Shown: piece after piece, positions 53,036 through 61,191 of the stretch
Position numbering within the stretch: position 1 is the first letter of the stretch
Layout of the letters: each line of letters begins with the position of its first letter
NCBI GenBank assembly: GCA_944366945.1
Contig: CALVWJ010000011.1
Location: forward strand, 1 to 64,000
Direction of reading: 5' to 3'
Length of the DNA stretch: 64,000 bases
Source of the DNA: an uncultured Clostridia bacterium
GTDB taxonomy: Bacteria > Bacillota > Clostridia > Christensenellales > CAG-138
The notes under the pieces: generated by a model
The model's input: the letters and a program-made list of their open reading frames with translations, nothing else
The model's database searches: none
Told to the model about the DNA's origin: nothing
Program-made: the position numbers and the translations under genes

Positions 53036-53267
53036 AAGCGGGTAATATTGGGGCAGCTGCATTGGCACTGCTGGGGGAATACCAGTCGGGTATGCCTCCC
53101 TCCCCTTTCGCGCATCTGCCCGTTTCAAGGGCGGTCCATTCAGCTCCATGTATTCCGGCGCAAGGCGGCCGGCCACAAGCAGCATGGCTCCCCTTTCCAA
53201 GGCCGGCCAACGCAGCGCTGGAGCGAATGGAACCAAAAGCGACCGATGTTTTCCATGTCACCGCCCC
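53036..53267 (+). repeat. Dispersed intergenic repeat, copy D
   Basis: Related to the element at 18090-18360, but without the first block. It keeps TATTGGGGCAGCTGCATTGG, a partly decayed hairpin (GGAATACC / GGGTATGCCTCCC), TTTCGCGCATCTGCCCG, TCAAGGGCG, CCGGCGCAAGGCGGCCGGC, CTTTCCAAGGCCGGCC, GCGACCGATGTTTTCC and CACCGCCCC. Orientation is the same as A and C. It lies in a 1-kb intergenic stretch before the SH3-repeat gene. Confidence 0.75.
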
Positions 53268-53748
53268 TTTGTCTTGCGCTTTCCTTCTCCAGGCGCGTGC
53301 AAAGGAGCAGCTTTGCATGCCTCCCTTCCAATTCAATCGCGCAGGTAGAACCCCGACGCTTTGATAAGGATGGCATGCTTTTTCAGCATGGCGAAAGTCT
53401 TCGCAAAGCCAAGAAGCGCAGCATCAATTAAGATTTGCCAAACCTTAGCCGTTTTGCTCTTCCGCAAAGCCTCTGTGCAGCGCGTTGGATGCCGCATCGC
53501 AAACCCGTCTTACCACGGGGCCGTTTTTTCTTCAACTTCAACGAATGATGGAAGGCGTTGAAAGAACAGCACGCCCTCAGCTTGCCAAAATATGCCGCAC
53601 GTCTAAAAGGTCTTCATTTGGATTTTCCAGCAATATGTGCAAATTCCATGGAACTTCGTCCAGCAAAGGTTTCTTTTAGGTTCCCATCCACATCGAGGGT
53701 ACAGAAAGAGCCTGTGGGGTTCAAAAAGCGGCGCATGCCATATAGACC
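53268..53748. other. Intergenic stretch, nothing recognised
   Basis: About 480 bp of short overlapping frames, none convincing. Confidence 0.4.
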
Positions 53749-53774
53749 GAGGGCGCGCCCTAAGGCGCGCCCTC
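53749..53774 (-). terminator. Terminator of the SH3-repeat gene
   Basis: GAGGGCGCGCC and GGCGCGCCCTC form an 11-bp perfect stem with loop CTAA, 25 bp after the stop codon. Confidence 0.75.
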
Positions 53775-53798
53775 GCAAAGGATACGCTATTGGTTTCA

Positions 53799-55499
53799 TC
53801 AGCTCCAGCTGCCGCTACCTACAGACACGCTGTGCAGCGAGCTGAAGAAGCGCGTTGCATCGTTGCGCGTAAAGGAATACGGCACGCGAGCATAGAACAG
53901 TTCACCGCTGCTCCACCAATATGCCTCGCTATATCCAAGCGCAGCATGCTCGGTGAAATAATACGTCTTTCCGCCTGAAGTAAACCGATCCCAATAGCCG
54001 AAGCTCTCCGTGCAGGCATAGGGATTGCGGTACCAGATAAAGGTTGCCTGGTCCGAATTGGTCTTACTGCGGAACGTAACGCGCATGGTCTGCGAGCCGC
54101 TGAAGGAGAAATCGTCCGTGCGGAACGCATAGCCGCGCGGTGGATCCACAACATAGATCCTCGTCAAGTTTTTAAAGCCGTAGGAAGACCTATCCCGGTT
54201 TTCCTTGATAAAGGAAACGAGCGTGGAATCCGCTTCATCCAGCACATTCTGCCACGAGCCATCGCCGGAACCACTCCAGTCGCTGCCGCCTGCAGCGCTT
54301 TGCAGAAGCAGGTATTTGCTTTGTACATACAGCGCTTGCCCATTTAGGTTGATGAGTGCCCAACCATCGGACGCAGCAACCACTTTCAACAGAAGGCCTT
54401 TCAGCAGCGTGCCTGCGCTCGCATAATTCGTGCCAGGGCCGCGGTATGCCGTTACATTCTGCGTGGTGGTATAATAGCCTGCAACCGTAACGCCGGGATT
54501 GGGGCTCACGGAAGTGCTGGTGGTGACATAGTAAGTGGGGATATACGCCACGGTCTTGTTCCAGGTAATCATGGTCCAATTCCCGATGGTGCCCAGGCAG
54601 TCAATGCGGGTGCCTTTCGCAATCGTGCCAGCTTTGGCATAATTGGTACCAGGGCCGTAATACGCCGTGACCGTTGCGGAAGTGATGTTATAAACGGTAA
54701 CGGTGCCGCCCGAACTGCTTCCCGATCCCTGCTTCAGATATTCGAAGAAAGCATAGCATTCCGTGCCTTTCCAGTTGACCTTAGCCCAATTGCCGGTAAC
54801 GGAAATAAGCGTAACGCTTTCCCCTTTCTCCAACCAGCCAATGCGTGCATAGCTCGTTCCAGGGCCCTTGCGCAGGTTCAGCGCCGTGGTGGCATAATAC
54901 CGAGCCCCGCTCGTAATCGTGCTGCCTCCACCGCTCGAGACCGGGGCAAGATATTTAAAGAACGCATAGCACTGCGTGCCGTTCCAATTCACCTTGGCCC
55001 AATCATCGCTCACGGAGATCACGGTCACCTTCTCGCCTTTTTCCAGCCAGCCAATGCGTGCATAGCTCGTGCTCGGCCCCTTGCGCAGGTTCAACGAAGT
55101 CGTGGCATAATACTGGTTGCCCGTGCTCGTCGTGCCGCCCGAGGTGATTCCGCTGCCTTCCAAATGCATGCCCTTGCCGATGACGAAGCCATCTGCGCGG
55201 GAGATGGAGCGCAAATATGCGGTGGAAACATAGCCATAACTACCATTGTTCAAGCTGATCTGCGTCCAGTTCCCGCTGGTTCCAGTGCGGATTACAACCG
55301 TGCCGCCCTCCAGCCAGCCAATGCGCGCATAGCTTGTTCCCGGCCCCTTGCGGATGTTTACATCCTCTTTTGCCTGGACATAGCCGGTAGCAATCACCGT
55401 GCTGTAAGAAACAGTCTCGGCAAGCGCCGGAGCAGCAAGCCCAAGCAGCGTAACTGCAACAAGCAGTACGGCGAGGATCGTTTTTGCATTGCGTTTCAT
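53799..55499 (-). CDS. Secreted protein with five SH3-like repeats
   Basis: 566 residues. Signal peptide (MKRNAKTILAVLLVAVTLLGLAAPALAE). Five bacterial SH3 repeats follow, near residues 38-100, 128-185, 200-260, 270-330 and 345-405. Three share the block NLRKGPGTSYARIGWLEKGE or its near-copy, showing recent internal duplication; the other two have the diverged form YYGPGTNYAKAGT or YRGPGTNYASAGT. Residues 430-566 form a separate C-terminal region of unknown fold, rich in aromatic residues. SH3b repeats bind peptidoglycan, so the protein probably acts at the cell wall. No hydrolase motif was recognised. Confidence 0.9.
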   Translation of the reverse strand: MKRNAKTILAVLLVAVTLLGLAAPALAETVSYSTVIATGYVQAKEDVNIRKGPGTSYARIGWLEGGTVVIRTGTSGNWTQISLNNGSYGYVSTAYLRSISRADGFVIGKGMHLEGSGITSGGTTSTGNQYYATTSLNLRKGPSTSYARIGWLEKGEKVTVISVSDDWAKVNWNGTQCYAFFKYLAPVSSGGGSTITSGARYYATTALNLRKGPGTSYARIGWLEKGESVTLISVTGNWAKVNWKGTECYAFFEYLKQGSGSSSGGTVTVYNITSATVTAYYGPGTNYAKAGTIAKGTRIDCLGTIGNWTMITWNKTVAYIPTYYVTTSTSVSPNPGVTVAGYYTTTQNVTAYRGPGTNYASAGTLLKGLLLKVVAASDGWALINLNGQALYVQSKYLLLQSAAGGSDWSGSGDGSWQNVLDEADSTLVSFIKENRDRSSYGFKNLTRIYVVDPPRGYAFRTDDFSFSGSQTMRVTFRSKTNSDQATFIWYRNPYACTESFGYWDRFTSGGKTYYFTEHAALGYSEAYWWSSGELFYARVPYSFTRNDATRFFSSLHSVSVGSGSWS

Positions 55500-55710
55500 G
55501 ATGATGACATACCTCCTTAATTGTTTTTAATTCAAAGTTTCCCGTTCCATCGTGTTTTCCAATTGTATCCTCCCGCACCTATAGTATACCATCGAAGGGA
55601 AACTCTAGGAACATTTGGATTGTTAAGTTTCCAAGAACAATTTCCTTTTCCACACGCTGGAACGCATGTTTCAAGTTTGTACCGCAGGAAGGTGCTTTAT
55701 GCGGCGCAGC

Positions 55711-57003
55711 TTACATCCGGTTCACGATGCCTACAAAAAGCAGTGCGCCTTCTGCGCTTATATAATAAAGAAACGGCCGATCGAGAATCATGTCTGCGCG
55801 GCCTTCGGGCATGGGGGAACCCGCAACGTCAATTTGCGTATATGCCGCAGCTTCTACGCCATCCTCGTTGATGCTGATGCGCGCCTGCTGGCGCACGCCG
55901 TTTACCCAAAGCGGCATTTCCGCCTTCTCTTCAAGCAATCCGGCAAAATTGGCAAGCGCCGGGTCAAACGCAGCGCTTATGCCCATGGCTTGCAGGGTTT
56001 GAGAAAGCTCTGCCTCTGCTGCATAATCGAACTTCGGGATCTTCCAAACCACTTCCCCCACGCCGCTTTCGCAGCGTCCGGAAACGATGGCATCAAACGC
56101 ATCCGCATCGGCAAGGATCTGCTGCGGGGTGCAATCCGCATCCGGAAGGATGAAAGTCATCGCGCCGTGCTTGAGCTGCAGAGTAGATAGGGTGCAGCCC
56201 ACCGCATCGTTCTCATAGCGGGAAAACCCATGGATCCCATAGGTGGCATTCAAGAATTCGCACTGGGTCTGGCTGCCATCCGCATTATAAAACGTTGCCG
56301 GCGCCGTTTTGTTCCGGTCAAACCGGTTCGACCATTCATCGCGGTAATAAACCGTGTTGAAGAGCAGCAGAGCCGTTTTAGGATCTACGGAAAAGCCCTC
56401 GCCGCGGCCAAGCAGGCCCTCCGTCTGCTCCGCGATCCAGGCGGAAATCTGGTCTTGCGCCGAAGCAAGTGCGAAATCAGCGCGCCAGGCTTCCACGCCG
56501 TATCCATCCGCAAGGTTTTGGATTGCATCAAGGTCGAGCGCATCCGCAAATGCGTCTGCGATCCAGATTGACCCGGCAGCATGCAGCTTCCCCATTGCAT
56601 CATCGATGTGCATGTTGGCAAGCAGCTTGGCCGTTTCGCTTTCCGCCAGTGCCGCTTCCACGCCAAGCGCCTGTAGAAGCTCTTCCTTCGTTTCCCCCTC
56701 AGCAGCCCCGGCGAGGACAGCCGTTGCCAAATACAGGCTCACAGGAGAGAGCAGCGCGTTTTCCTCTTCGCCTTTCGGGAGCCCCTCCCGCGCTGTACGC
56801 ACGCAAAACGAACGCAACGCCGCAAGGTACTCCTCGGCCACTTGGGTGCGCGTGCCAATGCTGCTCCCATCCTTTTTCATGCCCCGCACGGCTCGCTGCG
56901 CCGGGGTGGCAAGGCGTGCAGCGCCCTCCGCAGAAGGCCCAACAGTACATCCAAAGAGCATCGCCACCACAAGCAAGAGCGGCAAAAGCAGGCTGCGTTT
57001 CAT
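55711..57003 (-). CDS. Serpin family protease inhibitor, lipoprotein type
   Basis: 430 residues. Signal peptide with lipobox (MKRSLLLPLLLVVAMLFGC), so it is likely anchored on the outer face of the membrane. The serpin fold covers most of the rest: NALLSPVSLYLATAVLAGAAEGET (early helices), LLLFNTVYYRDEWSNRFD (strand 3A region) and the C-terminal hallmark DRPFLYYISAEGALLFVGIVNRM. The hinge of the reactive loop is INEDGVEAAAYTQIDVAG, close to the E.G.EAAA.T consensus of inhibitory serpins; the scissile bond is probably near Gly-Ser in VAGSPMPE. ATG 57003 has GGGGGG upstream. It is divergent from a papain-like peptidase gene. Confidence 0.93.
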   Translation of the reverse strand: MKRSLLLPLLLVVAMLFGCTVGPSAEGAARLATPAQRAVRGMKKDGSSIGTRTQVAEEYLAALRSFCVRTAREGLPKGEEENALLSPVSLYLATAVLAGAAEGETKEELLQALGVEAALAESETAKLLANMHIDDAMGKLHAAGSIWIADAFADALDLDAIQNLADGYGVEAWRADFALASAQDQISAWIAEQTEGLLGRGEGFSVDPKTALLLFNTVYYRDEWSNRFDRNKTAPATFYNADGSQTQCEFLNATYGIHGFSRYENDAVGCTLSTLQLKHGAMTFILPDADCTPQQILADADAFDAIVSGRCESGVGEVVWKIPKFDYAAEAELSQTLQAMGISAAFDPALANFAGLLEEKAEMPLWVNGVRQQARISINEDGVEAAAYTQIDVAGSPMPEGRADMILDRPFLYYISAEGALLFVGIVNRM

Positions 57004-57280
57004 CTTCAAGATCCCCCCCATCCATTTATTGGTTCTCAATATGAAAACGCCTTTACTTTGGCAAAGGTTCCATGTTAGGCTCTCCTGCGCTAAATCCAGT
57101 GAATCCATTGTGCGCCATGTGTTTGTTTTGAGGTATGGGCAAGCTGCGTTTTTTTGCTGCTTCAATAAAAGCGAATCGCTTTTTAATAAAAGGTTAATCG
57201 GCCTTTGATTCAACCTTGAAAATCTTCTGCTATGCTGTTTTTGTAAGTTACAACAGCCAATTTTAGAAAAGGAGGATGCC

Positions 57281-57847
57281 ATGCCGTCCGTTTATATTTT
57301 AATCACCCGTACCAACACCATGTTTTCCCGTGGTATCGGCCTTGTGACCGGCGCGGAGTTCACGCATGTTTCCCTTGCGCTCGACCGTGAGCTTACGCAT
57401 ATGTACAGCTTTGCCCGCCGCTTCGACCGCATACCGTTTTTCGCAAGCCTTGTGCGTGAATCGCTTGAGCGAGGCGTATACGGCAGGAATCGCAATGCTC
57501 CTGCTGCGCTGTTTGAGCTGGAAATGAGCGATGCTGCCTATGGGCGCATGATGCGCCGCCTTTCCTCCATGCTGTGTGAGGCAGGCCGATATCGCTACAA
57601 CGTATTGGGGCTTTGGGGATATCTGCGCAGAAAACCGCGCCACAAGGCATACCATTATTTCTGCTCTCAATTCGTTTCGGAATTGCTTGGTGAAGCAGGC
57701 GCGCTCGCACTTCCTTGTGATCCCGCATTGATTTGCCCAAACGATTTCGCTCACATGCCCGATCTTCACCTTCTTTATCAAGGGCCGCTGCGTTTTTGCA
57801 GTATTCCGCAAGCGCGCAGCATGCGATTGCAGCCCACTTCCGCCTAA
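57281..57847 (+). CDS. Papain-like (YaeF/YiiX C92-type) cysteine hydrolase
   Basis: 188 residues. Short alpha/beta protein with permuted papain-like active-site features: His in EFTHVSLALD (near residue 28) and Cys in YFCSQFVSELL (near residue 126). The block ILITRTNTMFSRGIGLVTG is typical of this family in Clostridia. No signal peptide is obvious, so it may work inside the cell or be released otherwise. AAAAGGAGG precedes ATG. It is divergent from the serpin gene with 277 bp between start codons; inhibition of this enzyme by that serpin is only a guess. Confidence 0.8.
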   Translation: MPSVYILITRTNTMFSRGIGLVTGAEFTHVSLALDRELTHMYSFARRFDRIPFFASLVRESLERGVYGRNRNAPAALFELEMSDAAYGRMMRRLSSMLCEAGRYRYNVLGLWGYLRRKPRHKAYHYFCSQFVSELLGEAGALALPCDPALICPNDFAHMPDLHLLYQGPLRFCSIPQARSMRLQPTSA

Positions 57848-57984
57848 GGTTGGAAAAGCGCCAAGGCAGGCTCCGGCGCACCAACGCGGCCCAGATGCTA
57901 ATCCAAGAAATACTGAACGTTCGCCATCCCGCATGCACCCCTATAGCTGGGAAACAGCATGCATCATCCTCTTCCCATCTAGCA

Positions 57985-58014
57985 AAAGCCCACACCGCTG
58001 CCGGTGTGGGCTTT
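57985..58014. terminator. Bidirectional terminator between the papain-like gene and mreB
   Basis: AAAGCCCACACCG and CGGTGTGGGCTTT form a 13-bp perfect stem with loop CTGC, between two convergent genes. Confidence 0.9.
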
Positions 58015-58039
58015 AGAATCATTCATTTTTCCCTTGGAT

Positions 58040-59080
58040 TTACTCCGTGTAATACTCGCCCCGGCGGTAATCATACACTGCACCGCGCGAGAAGGAATCG
58101 ATATTTTCCAATACTTTGCCCGTGCCGATCGCAACGCAGGAAATTGGGTCTTCGGCAATGTAGCAGGGCACCTTGGTGTGTTCCGAAATGAATTTATCGA
58201 TGCCATAAAGCAGCGCACCGCCGCCCGTAAGGCAGATGCCGTTTTCCGCAACGTCGCTTGCAAGCTCAGGGGGCGTTTTTTCAAACATGGTGCGCACGCT
58301 TTCAAGGATCGCCTGCAACGGTTCTTCCAGCGCATCGATCATCTCATTGCTGCCAACAACGATCGCTTGCGGCAGACCGGAAATCAAGTTGCGGCCTTTT
58401 ACGTCGATGAAGAGCTGCTCTCTGCGCGGATATGCAGAGCCGATGCGAATTTTCATTTCTTCTGCGGTACGCTCACCGATCAAAAGGTTGTGCTTTTTGC
58501 GCATGTAACGAACGATCGCATCATCGAATTTATCGCCCGCAATTTTAATCGAATCGGAGAGTACTGCACCTCCAAGGGAGATAAGTGCCACATCTGCCGT
58601 TCCGCCACCGATGTCCACCACCATGTTCCCGCGCGGCTCTGCAATATCGATGCCTGCGCCGATGGCAGCTGCGATCGGTTCTTCAATGAGATAGGTGTGG
58701 CGGGCGCCGGCCTCCTCCGTTGCATCAATCACGGAGCGCTTCTCCACTTCCGTTACGCCAGAAGGCACGCAAACCACAACGCGGGGTTTAAAAAAGATCC
58801 GCGTGCCTACCACTTTTTTCAAAAAATAATGCAGCAGGCGCTCTGTAATATCATAATTGGAAATCACGCCATCCCGCAGCGGGCGAACTGCAGCAATGGT
58901 GCCCGGCGTGCGTCCAAGCATGCGGCGCGCTTCCTCGCCAATTGCCAGGATGCGGCCCGTGATCTTTTCCACAGCCACAACAGAAGGCTCGCGCAGCACG
59001 ATGCCTTTTCCGCGCACATAAACCAAAATGCTTGCCGTGCCAAGATCGATACCGACATCATTGAACTCAAGAAACCCCAT
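58040..59080 (-). CDS. mreB: Rod shape-determining protein MreB/Mbl
   Basis: 346 residues, actin-like ATPase of the MreB family. It forms membrane-bound filaments that guide sidewall synthesis. The nucleotide site has DLGTASILVYVRG (phosphate 1, residues 12-24), DIGGGTADVALISLGG (phosphate 2, near 160) and GNM-type later loops (CLTGGGALLYGIDKFI). The first residues GFLEFNDVGIDLG match MreB/Mbl. I cannot separate MreB from Mbl by sequence alone. No mreC or mreD gene follows, so it may be a second paralogue. AGGGAG precedes the ATG. Confidence 0.96.
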   Translation of the reverse strand: MGFLEFNDVGIDLGTASILVYVRGKGIVLREPSVVAVEKITGRILAIGEEARRMLGRTPGTIAAVRPLRDGVISNYDITERLLHYFLKKVVGTRIFFKPRVVVCVPSGVTEVEKRSVIDATEEAGARHTYLIEEPIAAAIGAGIDIAEPRGNMVVDIGGGTADVALISLGGAVLSDSIKIAGDKFDDAIVRYMRKKHNLLIGERTAEEMKIRIGSAYPRREQLFIDVKGRNLISGLPQAIVVGSNEMIDALEEPLQAILESVRTMFEKTPPELASDVAENGICLTGGGALLYGIDKFISEHTKVPCYIAEDPISCVAIGTGKVLENIDSFSRGAVYDYRRGEYYTE

Positions 59081-59253
59081 ATCGCAACTCCCTTCAAGAG
59101 AAAACGCTCACACAAAAATCGCGGCGTAAGCACGCAGCGCACAATTCCGCGTATAATTCCGAATTATTGTATCATTTTATCATAAATGGGACAAGTACGC
59201 ATATGGGTAATTTTGAACAAATTATGAAAAAACGGTAGAGCATTCCCGCATCC

Positions 59254-59282
59254 TTGTAAATCCCTATGCAATGGGATATAAT
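59254..59282 (+). promoter_or_regulatory. Promoter of the sortase pair
   Basis: TTGTAA (59254-59259) and TATAAT (59277-59282) are 17 bp apart, about 60 bp before the first sortase start. Confidence 0.75.
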
Positions 59283-59341
59283 TTTTTCAGCAAGTGCTCC
59301 AGGCTTTCGCTATGGGGCAATATTTTAAATGGATGGTGCTT

Positions 59342-60214
59342 ATGTCGTTTATAAAACGTTTTCGTATATTTATCCTCGCAGTTGCGCTCATATTCATGTT
59401 TTTGCTGAGCGCCTGCACGCCGGGCGGGTCGCAATCATCCAACCCCATCGATATTAACCTGCCGCTTCCAAATTCGGATTCCGAACCCACGGCAACCCCC
59501 AATGCCGAGGAGCCCAGTGTTTCCGCAGGCCAAACGGAGTCGCCTTCCGTAAGTGCTACTCCCATGCCGAACGCCACGGCGCGCCCAACCTCCTCCATCG
59601 ATGCTTCCACCATTACGGGCAACGAGGATATTAAAGAAGAAGAAAAACTAAGCTATTCGGAATACCGCGCGCTTAACAGCGATGTGGTCGGCTGGATTAA
59701 AATAAAAGACACCAATGTGGATTATCCAATCGTGCAGAGCCACGATAACGAGGAATATCTTACCTTGACCCCAACGCTGGTGGAATCCAAGGCCGGTTCC
59801 ATCTTCGTGGATTGCCATACCTCGCTTTCAAATCAATACACTGTAATCCACGGGCATAACATGAGCAAAAGCAAGATCATGTTCGCGCAGCTCACCAATT
59901 ATGGCAACCGCGCTTTTTACGACAGCCACCGCACATTTGAGCTCACCATTGGCGATACAACCTATACTTACAAAGTGTTCGCGGTATACACGGTGGATGT
60001 GGGTGATGTGAAAAACGCGAAATATATGATGTTTGATTATCCGAGCGACATTGCTTTTGCCAGTTACATGAACGACACCCTTGCCACGCTTTCGCAATTT
60101 CCTGTTGATACAACGATCGGCCCGGACGATTATGTGGTTTCGCTTTCCACCTGCAGCCACAATGGCACCGGATACAACAAAAACCGCTTTGTCGTACACG
60201 CAGTGCGGCAATAG
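59342..60214 (+). CDS. Class B sortase with lipoprotein signal (1)
   Basis: 290 residues. Signal with lipobox (FILAVALIFMFLLSAC, LSAC), then a Ser/Thr/Pro-rich linker to about residue 95. The sortase B fold follows: WIKIKDTNVDYPIVQSHDNEEYL, the catalytic His in YTVIHGHNM, and the catalytic Cys in VVSLSTCSHNG; the Arg near the C-terminus (NRFVVHAVRQ) completes the triad. Sortases usually have one N-terminal transmembrane helix; here the anchor seems to be a lipid. The second sortase starts 38 bp downstream. Confidence 0.92.
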   Translation: MSFIKRFRIFILAVALIFMFLLSACTPGGSQSSNPIDINLPLPNSDSEPTATPNAEEPSVSAGQTESPSVSATPMPNATARPTSSIDASTITGNEDIKEEEKLSYSEYRALNSDVVGWIKIKDTNVDYPIVQSHDNEEYLTLTPTLVESKAGSIFVDCHTSLSNQYTVIHGHNMSKSKIMFAQLTNYGNRAFYDSHRTFELTIGDTTYTYKVFAVYTVDVGDVKNAKYMMFDYPSDIAFASYMNDTLATLSQFPVDTTIGPDDYVVSLSTCSHNGTGYNKNRFVVHAVRQ

Positions 60215-60252
60215 GTTCTGGGAATTTGTTTTCGGAAGGAGGTGCAGCCGAA

Positions 60253-61104
60253 TTGATAAAGCTGGTGCGCAGCACGGCCCTGGCTGTGCTCATGGGCGCC
60301 GCCCTGCTTAGCGCTGGCTGCAGCGCATGGTTTTGTGCAGTTACGCCGGATCCAGCCGCTTCACCAACCCCAAATATGCCCACGCCCACACTTGCTCCAA
60401 CCAATACCCCGGCCATCGCGCCTACTTCCACGATTGCCCTTGAAGGATACAGCCTTTCCGAGCTGGATGGCATCGCAGGGCCAGGGGACGTGCTTCCCAT
60501 GTATTCTTCTTACGAAGAAGCTGTGCAGGCCAGCATCGATGCGCGCGGCACATGCGAAGTGGTAGGCTGGATTACCATTCCGAACACGAATATCGATTAT
60601 CCCGTCTATCTCAATGCAGAGGATGCAGAATACTATCTCGATCACAATGGCGAGGGAATGCTCAGCAAGTATGGCGCCATTTTCATGGATGCCCGCAATG
60701 CTGATCCTGCGCAGCAGCAACATATACTCATTTATGGACATGACATGCACAATGGCACCATGTTCCACGATCTGGAAAACTACAGGCAGAAATCGTTTTT
60801 CGAAAGCAATCAATATATCACGCTCAACTGGAACGATGTTGAAACCGTCTGGCAGATTTATCTTGCCACTCCCATTACAGGCTACAACATTCGCTTTACC
60901 TCCACGCAATTTCAAAGCGGCGATGCGTTTGCCGAATTCATCGCAGAGGTGAAAGCATACGCGCAAATGGTCTCCTCTTCTATTCTAGATGACAGTGTTA
61001 TCGTGGGGCCAAACGACCAGGTGCTTACGCTTTCCACCTGCACTTACTGTCCGCCCGAAGCGGAAGAGCAGGGCTTTATCGTACAAGCGCGGCGCATTCG
61101 CTAA
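60253..61104 (+). CDS. Class B sortase with lipoprotein-like signal (2)
   Basis: 283 residues. TTG start at 60253, preceded by GGAAGGAGG at about 10 bp. The signal (LVRSTALAVLMGAALLSAGC) ends in a Cys, though the lipobox is less standard (SAGC). A Pro/Thr linker follows (PAASPTPNMPTPTLAPTNTP). The sortase B domain has VVGWITIPNTNIDYPVYLNAEDAEYYL, catalytic His in ILIYGHDMHNG and catalytic Cys in TLSTCTYC, then RRIR near the end. The extra YC after the catalytic Cys is unusual. It is a tandem, diverged paralogue of the gene before it. Confidence 0.9.
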   Translation: MIKLVRSTALAVLMGAALLSAGCSAWFCAVTPDPAASPTPNMPTPTLAPTNTPAIAPTSTIALEGYSLSELDGIAGPGDVLPMYSSYEEAVQASIDARGTCEVVGWITIPNTNIDYPVYLNAEDAEYYLDHNGEGMLSKYGAIFMDARNADPAQQQHILIYGHDMHNGTMFHDLENYRQKSFFESNQYITLNWNDVETVWQIYLATPITGYNIRFTSTQFQSGDAFAEFIAEVKAYAQMVSSSILDDSVIVGPNDQVLTLSTCTYCPPEAEEQGFIVQARRIR

Positions 61105-61138
61105 GGAAGATTCGCTTTTTATCCAAAATCAATAAAAG

Positions 61139-61175
61139 AGAAGCCTGCGCTGGAACCTTGCCTGCGCAGGCTTCT
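61139..61175. terminator. Bidirectional terminator between sortase 2 and the ROK kinase
   Basis: AGAAGCCTGCGC and GCGCAGGCTTCT form a 12-bp stem with 13-base loop and T/A flanks on both sides, between convergent genes. Confidence 0.85.
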
Positions 61176-61191
61176 TTGACTGCAACAAATC

